Shown here piece after piece: positions 8,913 to 18,005 of a DNA stretch of 37,072 bases. The stretch comes from an uncultured Rhodanobacteraceae bacterium. Its GTDB lineage: Bacteria > Pseudomonadota > Gammaproteobacteria > Xanthomonadales > SZUA-5. Made by a program: the position numbers and the translations under genes. The notes under the pieces are model-generated. The model did no database searches, had not been told where the DNA came from, and saw only the letters and a list, made by a program, of their open reading frames with translations. The DNA lies in contig CALEZI010000094.1 of the NCBI GenBank assembly GCA_937928755.1, forward strand, positions 1 to 37,072. The letters run 5' to 3'. Position 1 is the stretch's first letter. Every line of letters starts with the position of its first letter.

Positions 8913-8971
8913 CGCATTCTAGCTGGCATCTGTGCTTGGTACCTCTGAACAGACTGCATCAGGGGTGCAAA

Positions 8972-9297
8972 GTTCGACCTGATTGGCGTCGAACCTCAGT
9001 CGGGTTGGCTTGAGCAAGGTGTCGCGTTCGCCCTGATCTTGGGTGTCACGTTTGCCCTGTGGGTGTCCCGTTTGCCCTGAGCTTGTCGAAGGGCGCTCTC
9101 GCGAGCCTCGCCCTTCGACAGGCTCAGGGCAAACGGTACTGGGTGGGCGGGTGCCTGGGCGCCGGCCGAGGACGCCACTGTTGGGCACGGCTGCGCCTCA
9201 GCCCAACCTACGTGCGCGAATGTAGGTTGGGCTAAGGCGCAGCCGTGCCCAACATCGGCGCCCTGCTACTGAGGTTCGACGCTAATCAGGAAGTTCG
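8972..9297. repeat. Nested inverted-repeat element (about 326 bases)
   Basis: The ends are a roughly 28-base imperfect inverted repeat: a segment at 8972-8999 ending GGCGTCGAACCTCAG and one at 9269-9297 beginning CTGAGGTTCGACGC. Inside are an inverted pair of the widespread CCCTGAGCTTGTCGAAGGG type (9071-9094 and 9110-9133) and an inverted pair of family C palindromes with GTAG heads facing inward (9180-9211 and 9222-9253). A small run of GTGTC-x-CGTT-x-GCCCTG copies lies at about 9019-9080. It holds no gene and sits between the divergent exeA-like and sigma-factor genes. It resembles repeats inserted into repeats, or a small non-autonomous element. Confidence 0.75.
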
Positions 9298-9500
9298 ATG
9301 ATCAGCCGCAGCCGCGCCCAAGCGACGAGCCTGTCCGGCGCCGGCGCGCGGCGGCGCGCTTCCGGCGTTGCCTTCAAGCGCATGCGCGATCTCGCGGCGA
9401 GCGGCGCATCGATCACTTCGGAATCCGGGCTCGTGACCGATCGCTGCCGGCGCAGGTCTCGATGACCAGTCCGCGCCGCGACCACGCTAAACTGGCGCGC

Positions 9501-10034
9501 ATGCCCGGCCCGCAGTTCGATCGAGAAGCCGTCGAGCGCTGGCTGACCGAGTTCGGCCCGCGACTGCGTGCCATCGTGCGCTCGCGCTGCCCGCGCGAAC
9601 TTGGCATCGAGCCCGACGAAGTCGAGCAGGAAGTGCGCATCCGCGTGTGGCAGGCGCTCGGTGAGCATCCGATCGACCATCCTGCGTCTTACCTTTACCG
9701 CGCGGCGATGAATGTCATCGTCGATCTGCTGCGGCGGCGCCGTGCGCGCCCGGATCGGGATGGTGATGCCCTGGACAGCTTGACACAACACGCCGCGGAC
9801 GCTGGCCGGGAGCCGGCGGCAGCCGCCGCCGATGGCGAGTTCGCCGCGGCGGTGCGCGCGGCGGTACGCACGTTGCCGCGGCGGCGCCAGCGCCCGGTGC
9901 AACTGCACCTGCAGGGATTCGGATTTGCCGAAGTGGCGCAATTGCTCGGGCTCACCGATGCCACGGCGCGCAATCTCATTTATCGCGGCATGGAGGAATT
10001 ACGTGAGCGCCTGCGTGCGGGAGGCTGGCCATGA
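9501..10034 (+). CDS. ECF-type RNA polymerase sigma factor
   Basis: A 177-residue sigma-70 family protein with the two domains of the extracytoplasmic-function class. The region 2-like segment covers about 15 to 75 (LRAIVRSRCPRELG, DEVEQEVRIRVWQAL, ASYLYRAAMNVIVDLLRRRR). A region 4 helix-turn-helix lies at about 130 to 172 (GFAEVAQLLGLTDATARNLIYRGMEELRERL). The linker is rich in Ala and Asp. It would direct transcription of its own operon and perhaps others. Its stop overlaps the next gene by four bases (ATGA), so translation is coupled with the membrane protein that is its likely anti-sigma. The ATG at 9501 gives a compact N-terminus; an in-frame ATG at 9462 would add 13 residues and cannot be excluded. 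Confidence 0.85.
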   Translation: MPGPQFDREAVERWLTEFGPRLRAIVRSRCPRELGIEPDEVEQEVRIRVWQALGEHPIDHPASYLYRAAMNVIVDLLRRRRARPDRDGDALDSLTQHAADAGREPAAAAADGEFAAAVRAAVRTLPRRRQRPVQLHLQGFGFAEVAQLLGLTDATARNLIYRGMEELRERLRAGGWP

Positions 10035-10669
10035 ACGATGAACGCTTGCAACAGGCCTGGCGCAGCGCAACGGGGTCCGCAGCGCCATTGCCGGACGCCG
10101 ATGACTACGCCGCCTTGCTCGACGGGCGGCTCGATCCAGCGCGCCGCGAGGACCTGCTGGCGCGCGTGGCCGAGGACGCCGACGCTGCATCGATGCTGCA
10201 GTTGGCGATGGCATTGCGCAGCGCGGCGCAAGCGGCGGTCGCGCCGGCGGCGAACACGGTGACCCCGCTGCGACCCCGCGCGCGACCGCATTGGCGCTGG
10301 ATGCAGGCGCTCGCTGCGAGTCTCGTGGTCGCGGTCGGAGCCGCCGTCTGGATGCGGCCGCCGGCGCCGGACGTGCTGCGCAGCAGCACCTTGGCGACGG
10401 TCAGCGAACCGCTCGATGGCGCACGTCTGGCGGCCGCGCCGACGCGATTGCGTTGGGCCGCGCAGCCGGGCGTCGCTCGCTATCGGGTGCGCTTGTACGA
10501 CGCTCGCGCCGAACTGATCTGGCAAAGCGCGCCGGTCGCCGAAGTCGAGCTGGCCATCGACGAAGCGGTGCGCGAGCGCATCGGCGCCGGCCACTATTTC
10601 TGGCGCGTCGAAGCGGCCGGTGCCGAGGGTACCGGCGTGGGACCGTATCGTTTCGAAGTCAGCCCATGA
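10031..10669 (+). CDS. Putative membrane-bound anti-sigma factor
   Basis: A 212-residue protein with a cytosolic N-terminus of about 85 residues. Its helical stretch (DYAALLDGRLDPARREDLLARVAEDADAA) resembles the start of anti-sigma domains but lacks the His/Cys zinc residues. One transmembrane helix lies at about 90 to 108 (WMQALAASLVVAVGAAVWM). The periplasmic part of about 100 residues has a fibronectin-III-like pattern (RLRWAAQPGVARYRVRLYD, GHYFWRVEAAG, VGPYRFEV). It overlaps the sigma gene and the CHAT gene by four bases on each side. Topology and position suggest that it holds the sigma factor at the membrane and senses a periplasmic signal. This is inference from context; no diagnostic anti-sigma motif was found. 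Confidence 0.65.
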   Translation: MNDERLQQAWRSATGSAAPLPDADDYAALLDGRLDPARREDLLARVAEDADAASMLQLAMALRSAAQAAVAPAANTVTPLRPRARPHWRWMQALAASLVVAVGAAVWMRPPAPDVLRSSTLATVSEPLDGARLAAAPTRLRWAAQPGVARYRVRLYDARAELIWQSAPVAEVELAIDEAVRERIGAGHYFWRVEAAGAEGTGVGPYRFEVSP

Positions 10670-13600
10670 CCGGCGCGACGCGACTGCTCGGCGCTGTTGC
10701 AACGCTGCTGTTGAGCGGCGCGGCGCTGGCGCTGCAGATCGATTCAGTCGGCGCCGGCTGGGCGGCCGATCCGCAGGCGCCCAAGGCGCAGGACCGACTG
10801 CTGGGCTGGATCGACGAGCAGGGCCAGTTGGTGGCCGTCGACGATCCCTTCGATTGGCTGGCTGTGGAACAGGACCGCGCCGCCAGCGGGCCGATGCGCG
10901 TGCGTGTCGTGCGCGGGGACAACGAACTTGAAGTACGCCTGCCCGCCCCGACCTGGGATTGGCGTGTGGCTGCCAGTCCCGAAGAGTCCGGCGCCAGTTG
11001 GGGCGCGGACTGGTCGCGGCTGCAGCAGGCGGAGGCGGCGATCCGCGCGGGCGACTGGCCGGCCGCCTACGCCGCCGCCGAGGCATTGGCGCAACAGCGG
11101 CCGACACAAGCCGACCGCATCCGCCTGCAGTTGTTCCGCGCGCTGGAAAGCGACCCCGACCGCCGTCGCTGGCTGACATTGGCGCAGGCGCTGGACGCGG
11201 ATCTGCTGGCGCGCGGCATTGGCGGCGTCCGCGGCGCGCAGGGTGCCGTGGCGCGCGCGCGGGCGCTGTTGCTGCTGCGCGACTACCTCGGCGCCGACGC
11301 GGCGGTGGGCGCGGCGCTGGCGTTGCTCGACGCGCATCCGCGACACGGTTTGCTGGCACAGGTGTTCGAATTGCGCGGTTCGATCGCCTATCGGCGCGCC
11401 GACAATACGGCCGCGCTGGCCGACTTCGAGCGCGTTGCCCGCCTGCTCGACGAACTTGCGCCGGGCAGCCTGACGCACGCGCAGGCGCAAGGCAAGGTCG
11501 CCGCGGTAGCGCTGTCGCGGGGAGAATTCGCCGCCGCCGACGCACTTTTCCGCCAGGCCATCGAGAGCGCCAATCGCGCGGCGCCGGGCAGCCTTGCGCT
11601 CGGCCGGCTGCACTTCAACGCCGGCCTCGGCGCATTCCAGCGTCGTCGGCTGGCAGCCGCGCAGGTGCACGCGCAGACTGCCCTGGCGCTGTTCGAAACT
11701 GCCGGTCCCGGCACACCTGAAGTGGCGATGGCGCGCGCGCAACTGGCCGAGGTGCTGAGCAAGCGCGGCGAAGAAGCGCGCGCCGAACCGCTCAAGCGGG
11801 CGGCGCTGGCGGAGGCGCTGGCGCTGGCGCCGGACAGCTACGAAACCTTGTCGATCCGCATGGAACTGGCGTACTCGCTGCGCTGGCAGCAGCGCATCGA
11901 CGAGGCGCGCGCCGAGATCGCCGCAGTACTCGAACAGGATGACCCGGCGCGCGTCGAAACCTTGTTTCTCGACGCCCGCCAACTGCGCGCGCAACTCGAT
12001 CTGGAAGCCGGCGACGCGCTGCGCGCGCGCACCGAACTGCGCGCCATCCTGCCCGGCTATCGCAGCCGCCAGCGCGATCTGCCGGTGGCGCAGTCGCTGC
12101 TGATCCTGGCTGCGGCCGAGCGCGAACTGGGCGATCTGGATGCCGCGACGGCCGCCCAGGACGAGGCGTTGACGATCCTGCAGCGCATTGCAGCGGACAC
12201 CGCGATCGAGGCCGAGGCGCACCTGGAAGGCGCGCGGCTGTTGCGCGCGCGCGCTCAGGTGGATGCGGCGCTGGCCAGCTACCGGCGTGCCCAGCAGTGC
12301 CTGGAGCGCCAGCGCGATTATCTGGGCGGCGACGAAGAATCGCGCGCACGCTGGGCCGCGCGCCACCAGGTGTATTACCGCGAGCCGGCACAGTGGCTGC
12401 TCGAACTCGGACGAGCCGCGCAGGCCTGGGAGCAGATCGAACGCTCACGCGCCCGCGAGTTCCTGGCGGCACTCGGCGAGCGTCAGGAACTGCTGACCGA
12501 GCAACTGCCCGACGCCCTGCGCGAGCGCGCCGAGCATCTCGCCGAGGACTACCTGCGCGCGCTCAAGCCGGCAGCCGCGGGCAGCGCGACGAGGCCGCCG
12601 CTCGACGCCGCGCTGGCCGATTGGCAACAGCAACTGGCCACGGTTGAACCGCGGCTGGCCAAACTTGCACAACCTGCCGCTGCCGCCGACGTCGCCAATG
12701 CCTTGCCGGCCGCGAGTGCGCTGGTCAGCTATCTGGTCGCCGAGCAGCACAGCTACGCGCTGGTGCTGCGCCCGGGCGACAGCGAGCCGCAGTTGCGACG
12801 CCTGCCCAGCGGAAGGGCTCAGTTGACCGTCGAGATCGATGCGCTGCGCGTGCTGATCGCCCGCCCGGACGCGGCGCCAGAATCGCAGGCCGCAATGCTG
12901 CAGCGCGCGCAGGCGCTGCATGGGCAACTGATCGCGCCGCTGGCCGATCTGCTGGTCGGCGCACAGAACCTGCTGATCGTCGCCGATGGCCCGCTGCTGC
13001 ACTTGCCGTTCGCCGCACTGGTCAGTGCGATCGATCCTGATGGCCGCCCGCGCTGGTTGGTGCAGGATGCGGCGCCGAGCATGCTCGCCTCGGCCAGTGC
13101 CTGGCTGCAGGTGCAGGACCTGCCGCGGCTGCCGACGCGCCTGGAACTGACCGCGCTGGCCGCAGCGCCGGCTGGCGCCGCGCCGCGATCGCTGCGCGAG
13201 GGCGAGATGGCGAGCGATCTGCCCGGCGCGCGCGACGAAGCGCGCCAGATCGGCGCGCTGTTTGGCGAATCCGTGCGCCTGCAGATCGATGCCGATGCGA
13301 CGATCGCCGCAGCGCGCGTTGCCCTGGGCGATTCGCGGCGCACCCATTTCGCCAGTCACGCCGTGCTCGACCCACGCGATCCGCTGGCGGCCTGGCTGCA
13401 GCTCAGCCCGACGGCGGGCGACGACGGTCGTTTGCGCGCGATCGATGTGATGCGCGGGCCGCCACTGCGCAGCCATCTGGTGACCTTGTCGGCCTGCGAC
13501 ACCGCGAGTGGCGCCGCGCTCGGCGACGAGGGTCTGCTGGGCCTGGCGCGTGCTTTCCAGTATGCCGGCGTGCCGACCGTGGTCGGCACTCGCTGGCGCA

Positions 13601-13827
13601 TTCCCGACCGCCCCACGCAGACCCTGATGCAAGCCTTCTATACCGAGCTGGCGCAGGACGTCGCGGCGGACCTCGCTCTTCAGGCGGCGCAGCGGCAACT
13701 GATCGAACAGCGCCCTGGCTGGTGGCAGCGCTGGTGGCAGCGCGCGCCGGATCTGTCGCACCCGTGGTACTGGGCCGGATTCGTGATCGTCGGCACATCT
13801 TCCGCGCCGGCGCGAGAATCGCGCTGA
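10666..13827 (+). CDS. Exported TPR-CHAT domain protein (caspase-like peptidase fold)
   Basis: A 1053-residue protein with a signal-peptide-like start (MTGATRLLGAVATLLLSGAALA). An N-terminal domain of about 120 residues is followed by helical TPR-like repeats from about 115 to 600 (AEAAIRAGDWPAAYAAAEAL and many A/L/E-rich helical pairs). The C-terminal CHAT domain covers about 690 to 1045. The predicted dyad is His898 in FASHAV and Cys944 in SACDTASG, followed by GLLGLARAFQYAGVPTVVGTRWRIPD and the end motif HPWYWAGFVIVG. CHAT proteins are caspase-like peptidases fed by TPR partners. The signal peptide would put this one in the envelope, which is notable. ATG 10666 overlaps the anti-sigma stop by four bases; the open frame reaches further upstream only as overlap. 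Confidence 0.88.
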   Translation: MTGATRLLGAVATLLLSGAALALQIDSVGAGWAADPQAPKAQDRLLGWIDEQGQLVAVDDPFDWLAVEQDRAASGPMRVRVVRGDNELEVRLPAPTWDWRVAASPEESGASWGADWSRLQQAEAAIRAGDWPAAYAAAEALAQQRPTQADRIRLQLFRALESDPDRRRWLTLAQALDADLLARGIGGVRGAQGAVARARALLLLRDYLGADAAVGAALALLDAHPRHGLLAQVFELRGSIAYRRADNTAALADFERVARLLDELAPGSLTHAQAQGKVAAVALSRGEFAAADALFRQAIESANRAAPGSLALGRLHFNAGLGAFQRRRLAAAQVHAQTALALFETAGPGTPEVAMARAQLAEVLSKRGEEARAEPLKRAALAEALALAPDSYETLSIRMELAYSLRWQQRIDEARAEIAAVLEQDDPARVETLFLDARQLRAQLDLEAGDALRARTELRAILPGYRSRQRDLPVAQSLLILAAAERELGDLDAATAAQDEALTILQRIAADTAIEAEAHLEGARLLRARAQVDAALASYRRAQQCLERQRDYLGGDEESRARWAARHQVYYREPAQWLLELGRAAQAWEQIERSRAREFLAALGERQELLTEQLPDALRERAEHLAEDYLRALKPAAAGSATRPPLDAALADWQQQLATVEPRLAKLAQPAAAADVANALPAASALVSYLVAEQHSYALVLRPGDSEPQLRRLPSGRAQLTVEIDALRVLIARPDAAPESQAAMLQRAQALHGQLIAPLADLLVGAQNLLIVADGPLLHLPFAALVSAIDPDGRPRWLVQDAAPSMLASASAWLQVQDLPRLPTRLELTALAAAPAGAAPRSLREGEMASDLPGARDEARQIGALFGESVRLQIDADATIAAARVALGDSRRTHFASHAVLDPRDPLAAWLQLSPTAGDDGRLRAIDVMRGPPLRSHLVTLSACDTASGAALGDEGLLGLARAFQYAGVPTVVGTRWRIPDRPTQTLMQAFYTELAQDVAADLALQAAQRQLIEQRPGWWQRWWQRAPDLSHPWYWAGFVIVGTSSAPARESR

Positions 13828-13869
13828 ATCGGCTGCGTCCTACCGGCACCCCCTCGGTGGAGCTCTTCG

Positions 13870-16593
13870 ATGCGAGTCTGCCCGTGCGACCTGCGGCTGC
13901 CAGCCAGCCTGACCAGACACTGCCGGATCGCCGCACTCATCGGCCTGTATGCGCTGCTGCCTGCCGCACCTGTGCCGGCCGCCTGGCCGCCGCCGACGCC
14001 GGCCGAGATCGCGCTGGAACTGCGCAACACGGCGACCACTGCGCGCGTCGACGAACTGGCGATCGGCGGCGTGCCGCTGCCGCGCGCCCTGAACCTGCGC
14101 AGCATTGACGGGCTGGCGGTGGTCAACGCCCAGGGCTTGGCAGTGCCGGCAGGCTTTCGTGTGCTGGCGCGCTGGCACGCCGCGCGGGAGGACGCGAATG
14201 CGCCGATCCAGTGGCTGCAGGTGCGTTTTCTCGCCGCCGTGCCGGCCGCCGGCAGCGCGCGCTATCGCTTGCGCACCGATGGCAGCGTGGGCAATCCGGC
14301 GCCAGCGCAAGCGCTCACGCTGACTTCAATCGGTGCGCAATGGCAGATTGATACCGGCGCGGCGCGCTTTGTGCTGGGCGGCAGTGCGGCACGCGTGTTC
14401 GACCGCATCGAAGCGCCGCTCGGCAATCTGCTGCTCGATTCGAGCAGCCTGTCGGCCAGCATCGACGGCCAGATCGGCGGCGGTTTCGCCAGCATTCGCA
14501 GCCTGGCAGTGGAACACGCCGATGCGCTTGGCGCGGTGCTGCGAGTGGAAGGCACCTTCGCCCATCCGGCGGTCGGCGGTGGCCTGATCAGCGGCGGCCG
14601 GCGCCTGGAATTCGCCGCCGGTTCCAGCGCGGTCAACGTGCGCGAGTGGATCGACTGGGAGGGCGACCGCTGCGGCCTCGGTACGCTGAGTTGCAATGGC
14701 TTGCCGAACGCGCGCGAGCTGCAGCGCTGGCGTGTCGCGCTGACGCCCACGCTCAGCGGCGCGCGCACGTTGACGCTGCAGGCGCAGGCGGGGCAACCGA
14801 CGGCGAACGTGGTCGCCGCTGCCGGTGCCAGCGCCGAACTGCGCCAGTTGCGCCGCGGGCAGCGGCTGCAGCCGCAGCAGTACACGCTGACGCTGCCGGG
14901 GCAGCCGGCGCAGCAGGGCGTGCGCGCCGACGCCGGCGCGCTGCTGCTGTCCGGCAATCAGGGGCGCATCGGCGTCGCGCTGGCGCAGATGGCGGATTTC
15001 GAGCCGCAGGCGCTGCGTCTGCTCAGCGATGGCACGATCGCCGCGGACCTCGCCGACGATGGCGTCTGGCTCGGCGCGCGCCAGGGCAGTCATGCGTTGT
15101 ACCGGATCGGGGCCTGGCCGCTCGCCATCAGCGTCGATGGCGCGCTCGGTCAATTGCGCCGCGGGCTCGACGATCCACTGTGGGTGCTCGCTGCGCCGCA
15201 GTGGATCGCCGCCTCGCAAGCCACCGAGGAGTTCCCGATGGGCCAGCTCGCGCCAGCGCTGAGCAACTACGACACGCTGCTCGACGATCTGATCGCGCGT
15301 ACCCGATTGCTGCGCCGCGAGCGCGGTCTCGAAGGACTGCAGACCTTTGGCCTGTTTCCTCGCGAATGGGGCAATCCGGTCGGCGCCGACGAAATCGACT
15401 GCGGTGACGACCCGACGCCGACGCAGGATTGGGACGACCCCTACTGGTGCGCCAGTTGGACCGACTATCACAACACCAGCATGAGCGCCTGGGTGCATGC
15501 CTGGCGCCACAGCGATCCGGCGGCGCTGCGCAGTCTCGCCGTGCCGGCCGCGCTGCGCGTGCTGCACACGCAACTGCAGCGGTGCGCGCCGGACGACGAG
15601 TTCTTCCATTGCGGCCAGGTGCCCACCGGCTATGGCGGCTATCGCGCCAACAACAACGGCTCGCATCAGTACATCGAAGGGCTGGCGCAGTACTACTGGA
15701 TGAGCGGCGACGACAGCGTCATCGAGCGCCTGCATCAAGGCGCGCGGGTGCGCCGCGCATACCTGTGCCCGGCACGCGGCAGTGCGCCGCCCGGTCCGAT
15801 GTGCGCGGCGACCACACCGATCGCCGATCCCTGGGCCGGGCTCAACGACCGCGTCGCGGTGCAGGCGTACCAGATGTTCCGCCTGGTCGGCTTGACCGCG
15901 GACGTCAGTTTCCTCAGCGACTGGAGCGGCAACACGGCGCGGGCGCTGACGCAGAATTTCGCGCTGCTGCAGTCGGGCGGACAGACGCTGGGCTTCACCG
16001 AGCCCTCCGGCAGCGGCGATTTCAGCGTCATCGGCGGCGCCGGAAGTTACTACACCACGCAACTGTGGATGGCCTCGGTGTACGACTTCAACCAGTTGCA
16101 GCGCTTGCGCATCGACAGCAACGATGCGCCACTTGGCCAACCTGCGATCAGCCCGTCGATCGCACTGGACGCCTGGGCGCGCACGCTGCTCGCGGCCGCG
16201 AGCGTCGCGCCGGGCGGAAACGGCAGCGCCACCGGGGTATGGCCCAACGAATTGCGCTTCACCTTCAGCGGCGACCGTGTCGGCGGCACGTTGACGCAGT
16301 TGCAGCCAGGTTGGGCGCCGGACCCGCCGCCGCAGGTTTGCCAGGATCGTTGCCTGTACGATTCCGGCAAAGCCAGCCTCGGTGCCGCGCTGGCGCGCTC
16401 TGCCGATGCGCTGGGAGACAGCGCGATGCGGCAGATGGCGCTCGATCTGAGTGCGCTCACCCTGCAGGTGGTCGGGCAGTTGCCGCAACCGATGAACAAG
16501 GCCACCGGCCTGTATTTCGGTCGCCTGCATGCGGCGGTGGCCCGCTTGTCGCAGGGCAGCGCCGACGAGGTGTTTGCGAATGACTTCGAGTGA
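13870..16593 (+). CDS. Large secreted protein, possibly polysaccharide-lyase-like, with conserved FE tail
   Basis: A 907-residue product with a signal sequence (hydrophobic IAALIGLYALLPAAPVPAA, cut near residue 38). The N-terminal half is beta-rich. The C-terminal half is an alpha-helical barrel-like region with aromatic motifs (DPYWCASWTDYHNTSMSAWVH, NNGSHQYIEGLAQYYWMSGDD, GGAGSYYTTQLWMASVYDFN). This layout recalls exo-rhamnogalacturonan lyase/YetA-like carbohydrate-active proteins, but that is a weak resemblance. Six or more Cys suggest disulfides and export. The last residues are ADEVFANDFE, close to the end of the secreted endonuclease at 34372-36558. A GGTGGAG ribosome binding site at 13856-13862 supports ATG 13870. 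It lies 42 bases after the CHAT gene and is probably the last gene of the sigma operon. Confidence 0.6.
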   Translation: MRVCPCDLRLPASLTRHCRIAALIGLYALLPAAPVPAAWPPPTPAEIALELRNTATTARVDELAIGGVPLPRALNLRSIDGLAVVNAQGLAVPAGFRVLARWHAAREDANAPIQWLQVRFLAAVPAAGSARYRLRTDGSVGNPAPAQALTLTSIGAQWQIDTGAARFVLGGSAARVFDRIEAPLGNLLLDSSSLSASIDGQIGGGFASIRSLAVEHADALGAVLRVEGTFAHPAVGGGLISGGRRLEFAAGSSAVNVREWIDWEGDRCGLGTLSCNGLPNARELQRWRVALTPTLSGARTLTLQAQAGQPTANVVAAAGASAELRQLRRGQRLQPQQYTLTLPGQPAQQGVRADAGALLLSGNQGRIGVALAQMADFEPQALRLLSDGTIAADLADDGVWLGARQGSHALYRIGAWPLAISVDGALGQLRRGLDDPLWVLAAPQWIAASQATEEFPMGQLAPALSNYDTLLDDLIARTRLLRRERGLEGLQTFGLFPREWGNPVGADEIDCGDDPTPTQDWDDPYWCASWTDYHNTSMSAWVHAWRHSDPAALRSLAVPAALRVLHTQLQRCAPDDEFFHCGQVPTGYGGYRANNNGSHQYIEGLAQYYWMSGDDSVIERLHQGARVRRAYLCPARGSAPPGPMCAATTPIADPWAGLNDRVAVQAYQMFRLVGLTADVSFLSDWSGNTARALTQNFALLQSGGQTLGFTEPSGSGDFSVIGGAGSYYTTQLWMASVYDFNQLQRLRIDSNDAPLGQPAISPSIALDAWARTLLAAASVAPGGNGSATGVWPNELRFTFSGDRVGGTLTQLQPGWAPDPPPQVCQDRCLYDSGKASLGAALARSADALGDSAMRQMALDLSALTLQVVGQLPQPMNKATGLYFGRLHAAVARLSQGSADEVFANDFE

Positions 16594-16711
16594 AGCGAAA
16601 GTCAGTGAGAATCGGCAAACAAGTCATCCGCCCGAACCTACGCAAAAAGGAGCGGAATATTGACGTACCGCCCATTGTCGCCGCCGACACTCTGCGCTAC
16701 CTTCCGCGGCC

Positions 16712-16975
16712 ATGTCCGACGCCAATATCGCGAGCAGCAACCCACCCGGCGCGATCGCCGATTTCGAGAAGTCCCTGGACGAACTCGAGACGCTGGTCGC
16801 GCGCATGGAGAAGGGCGACCTGACGCTGGAAGACTCGGTGCGCGCCTTCGAGCGCGGCATGACGCTGTACCAGAACTGCCAGAAGGCGCTTGACGAGGCC
16901 GAGTTGCGCGTCGACCTGCTGCTCAAGGGCAATGATCCGGCCGGACGCGTGCGCTTCGATCCCGAAACGCCCTGA
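16712..16975 (+). CDS. xseB: Exodeoxyribonuclease VII small subunit
   Basis: An 87-residue cytosolic protein that binds several-fold to the large subunit XseA to form exonuclease VII, which degrades single-stranded DNA. The family signature is clear: DFEKSLDELETLVARMEKGDLTLEDSVRAFERGMTL in two segments, then CQKALDEAELRVDLLL. It starts 118 bases after the secreted-protein gene. It is followed 13 bases later by ispA, the common gammaproteobacterial pairing. A strong purine-rich box (AAAAAGGAGCGG) lies 60 bases upstream of the start, too far to act as its ribosome binding site. xseA is not in the window. Confidence 0.95.
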   Translation: MSDANIASSNPPGAIADFEKSLDELETLVARMEKGDLTLEDSVRAFERGMTLYQNCQKALDEAELRVDLLLKGNDPAGRVRFDPETP

Positions 16976-16988
16976 GCAGCCGCTGCCG

Positions 16989-17882
16989 ATGACCACGCTC
17001 GCGCAGTCCTACCTGACGTGCTCGGCTGCACGAGCCGAACTGGCCCTGGAACGTGCGCTACCGAGCGCGGAACACCTGCCCTCAAGGCTGCACGCGGCGA
17101 TGCGCTACAGCGTGCTCGGCGGCGGCAAGCGTTTGCGGCCGACACTGGTCTACGCGACAGCCGCTGCCCTGGGCGTCGACGATGCGACGCTCGACCTACC
17201 CGCCGCTGCAGTCGAAATCATCCATGCCTATTCGTTGATCCACGACGACCTTCCGGCGATGGACGACGACAATTTGCGTCGCGGCAAGCCGACCTGCCAC
17301 ATCGCGTTCGGCGAGGCCGAAGCGATCCTCGCCGGCGACGCGCTGCAGGCCCTGGCCTTCGAGGTACTCGCCGCGGAGTCCCATTGGTCGCCGACTTCGC
17401 AACTGGCGATGCTGCGGCTGCTCGCCGCTGCCTGCGGTTCGCGTGGCATGGCGGGTGGCCAGGCCATCGATCTGGCGGCGGTGCACCAGCAGCTGACACT
17501 GGACGAACTCGAGCGCATGCACCGCTACAAGACCGGTGCGCTGATCCAGGCGTCGGTATTGCTCGGTGCGCTGGCCGCCGGCTGCGTTGAATCGGCGCCC
17601 GAATACAGCGCGCTGTCGCGCTACGGCTTCGAACTCGGCTTCGCGTTCCAGATCCAGGACGACGTGCTCGATGTGCTCGGCGACACCGAAGTGATTGGCA
17701 AACCGCAAGGCTCCGACAGCGCGCGCGGCAAGCCGACCTACCCCGCACTGGTCGGCATCGAAGAGTCGTGTCGCCTGGCGCGCATGCACCAGCATCTCGC
17801 GGTCGAGGCACTGACCAACTTCGACGCGCGCGCCGATGTGCTGCGCGATCTCGCGCGCTATGTGGTGGAACGCGAGAGCTGA
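16989..17882 (+). CDS. ispA: Farnesyl diphosphate synthase (polyprenyl synthetase)
   Basis: Condenses dimethylallyl diphosphate with two isopentenyl diphosphates to give farnesyl diphosphate, the precursor of undecaprenyl lipid, quinone tails and other isoprenoids. The 297-residue protein shows the first Asp-rich motif DDLPAMDDD at 86-94, the substrate motif GGGKRLRP at 44-51, and the second Asp-rich motif FQIQDDVLD with Asp224, Asp225 and Asp228. GMAGGQAIDL and MHRYKTGALI are also typical of IspA. The ATG at 16989 was chosen because it gives the normal family length; the longer frame overlaps xseB. Often dxs follows in this cluster, but here the gene is followed by a repeat pair and a convergent SDR gene. 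Confidence 0.95.
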   Translation: MTTLAQSYLTCSAARAELALERALPSAEHLPSRLHAAMRYSVLGGGKRLRPTLVYATAAALGVDDATLDLPAAAVEIIHAYSLIHDDLPAMDDDNLRRGKPTCHIAFGEAEAILAGDALQALAFEVLAAESHWSPTSQLAMLRLLAAACGSRGMAGGQAIDLAAVHQQLTLDELERMHRYKTGALIQASVLLGALAAGCVESAPEYSALSRYGFELGFAFQIQDDVLDVLGDTEVIGKPQGSDSARGKPTYPALVGIEESCRLARMHQHLAVEALTNFDARADVLRDLARYVVERES

Positions 17883-17890
17883 TTGCTGTT

Positions 17891-17959
17891 GTGGGTCCAG
17901 ACTTGTCTGGACGCTCTTATCCAGCAGCGTCAAGAGCGTCCAGACAAGTCTGGACCCAC
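17891..17959. repeat. Family A inverted palindrome pair (locus 3)
   Basis: GTGG plus GTCCAGACTTGTCTGGAC at 17891-17912 faces the reverse form plus CCAC at 17938-17959. The two copies are separated by 25 bases, and the sequence next to them (GCTCTT and AAGAGC) continues the symmetry, so the whole 69-base block could fold on itself. It begins eight bases after the ispA stop and lies before the convergent SDR gene, a good position for a two-way transcription terminator. Confidence 0.92.
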
Positions 17960-18005
17960 CAGAGGCATGGCGTGCCCGTGCCTCTCCCGTGCTCCGCGCC
18001 CCGCT

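Noticed and set aside
16641..16665. Strong Shine-Dalgarno-like box with a TTG start at 16660
   Set aside because: The frame it opens overlaps xseB in a different frame and has no recognisable product.
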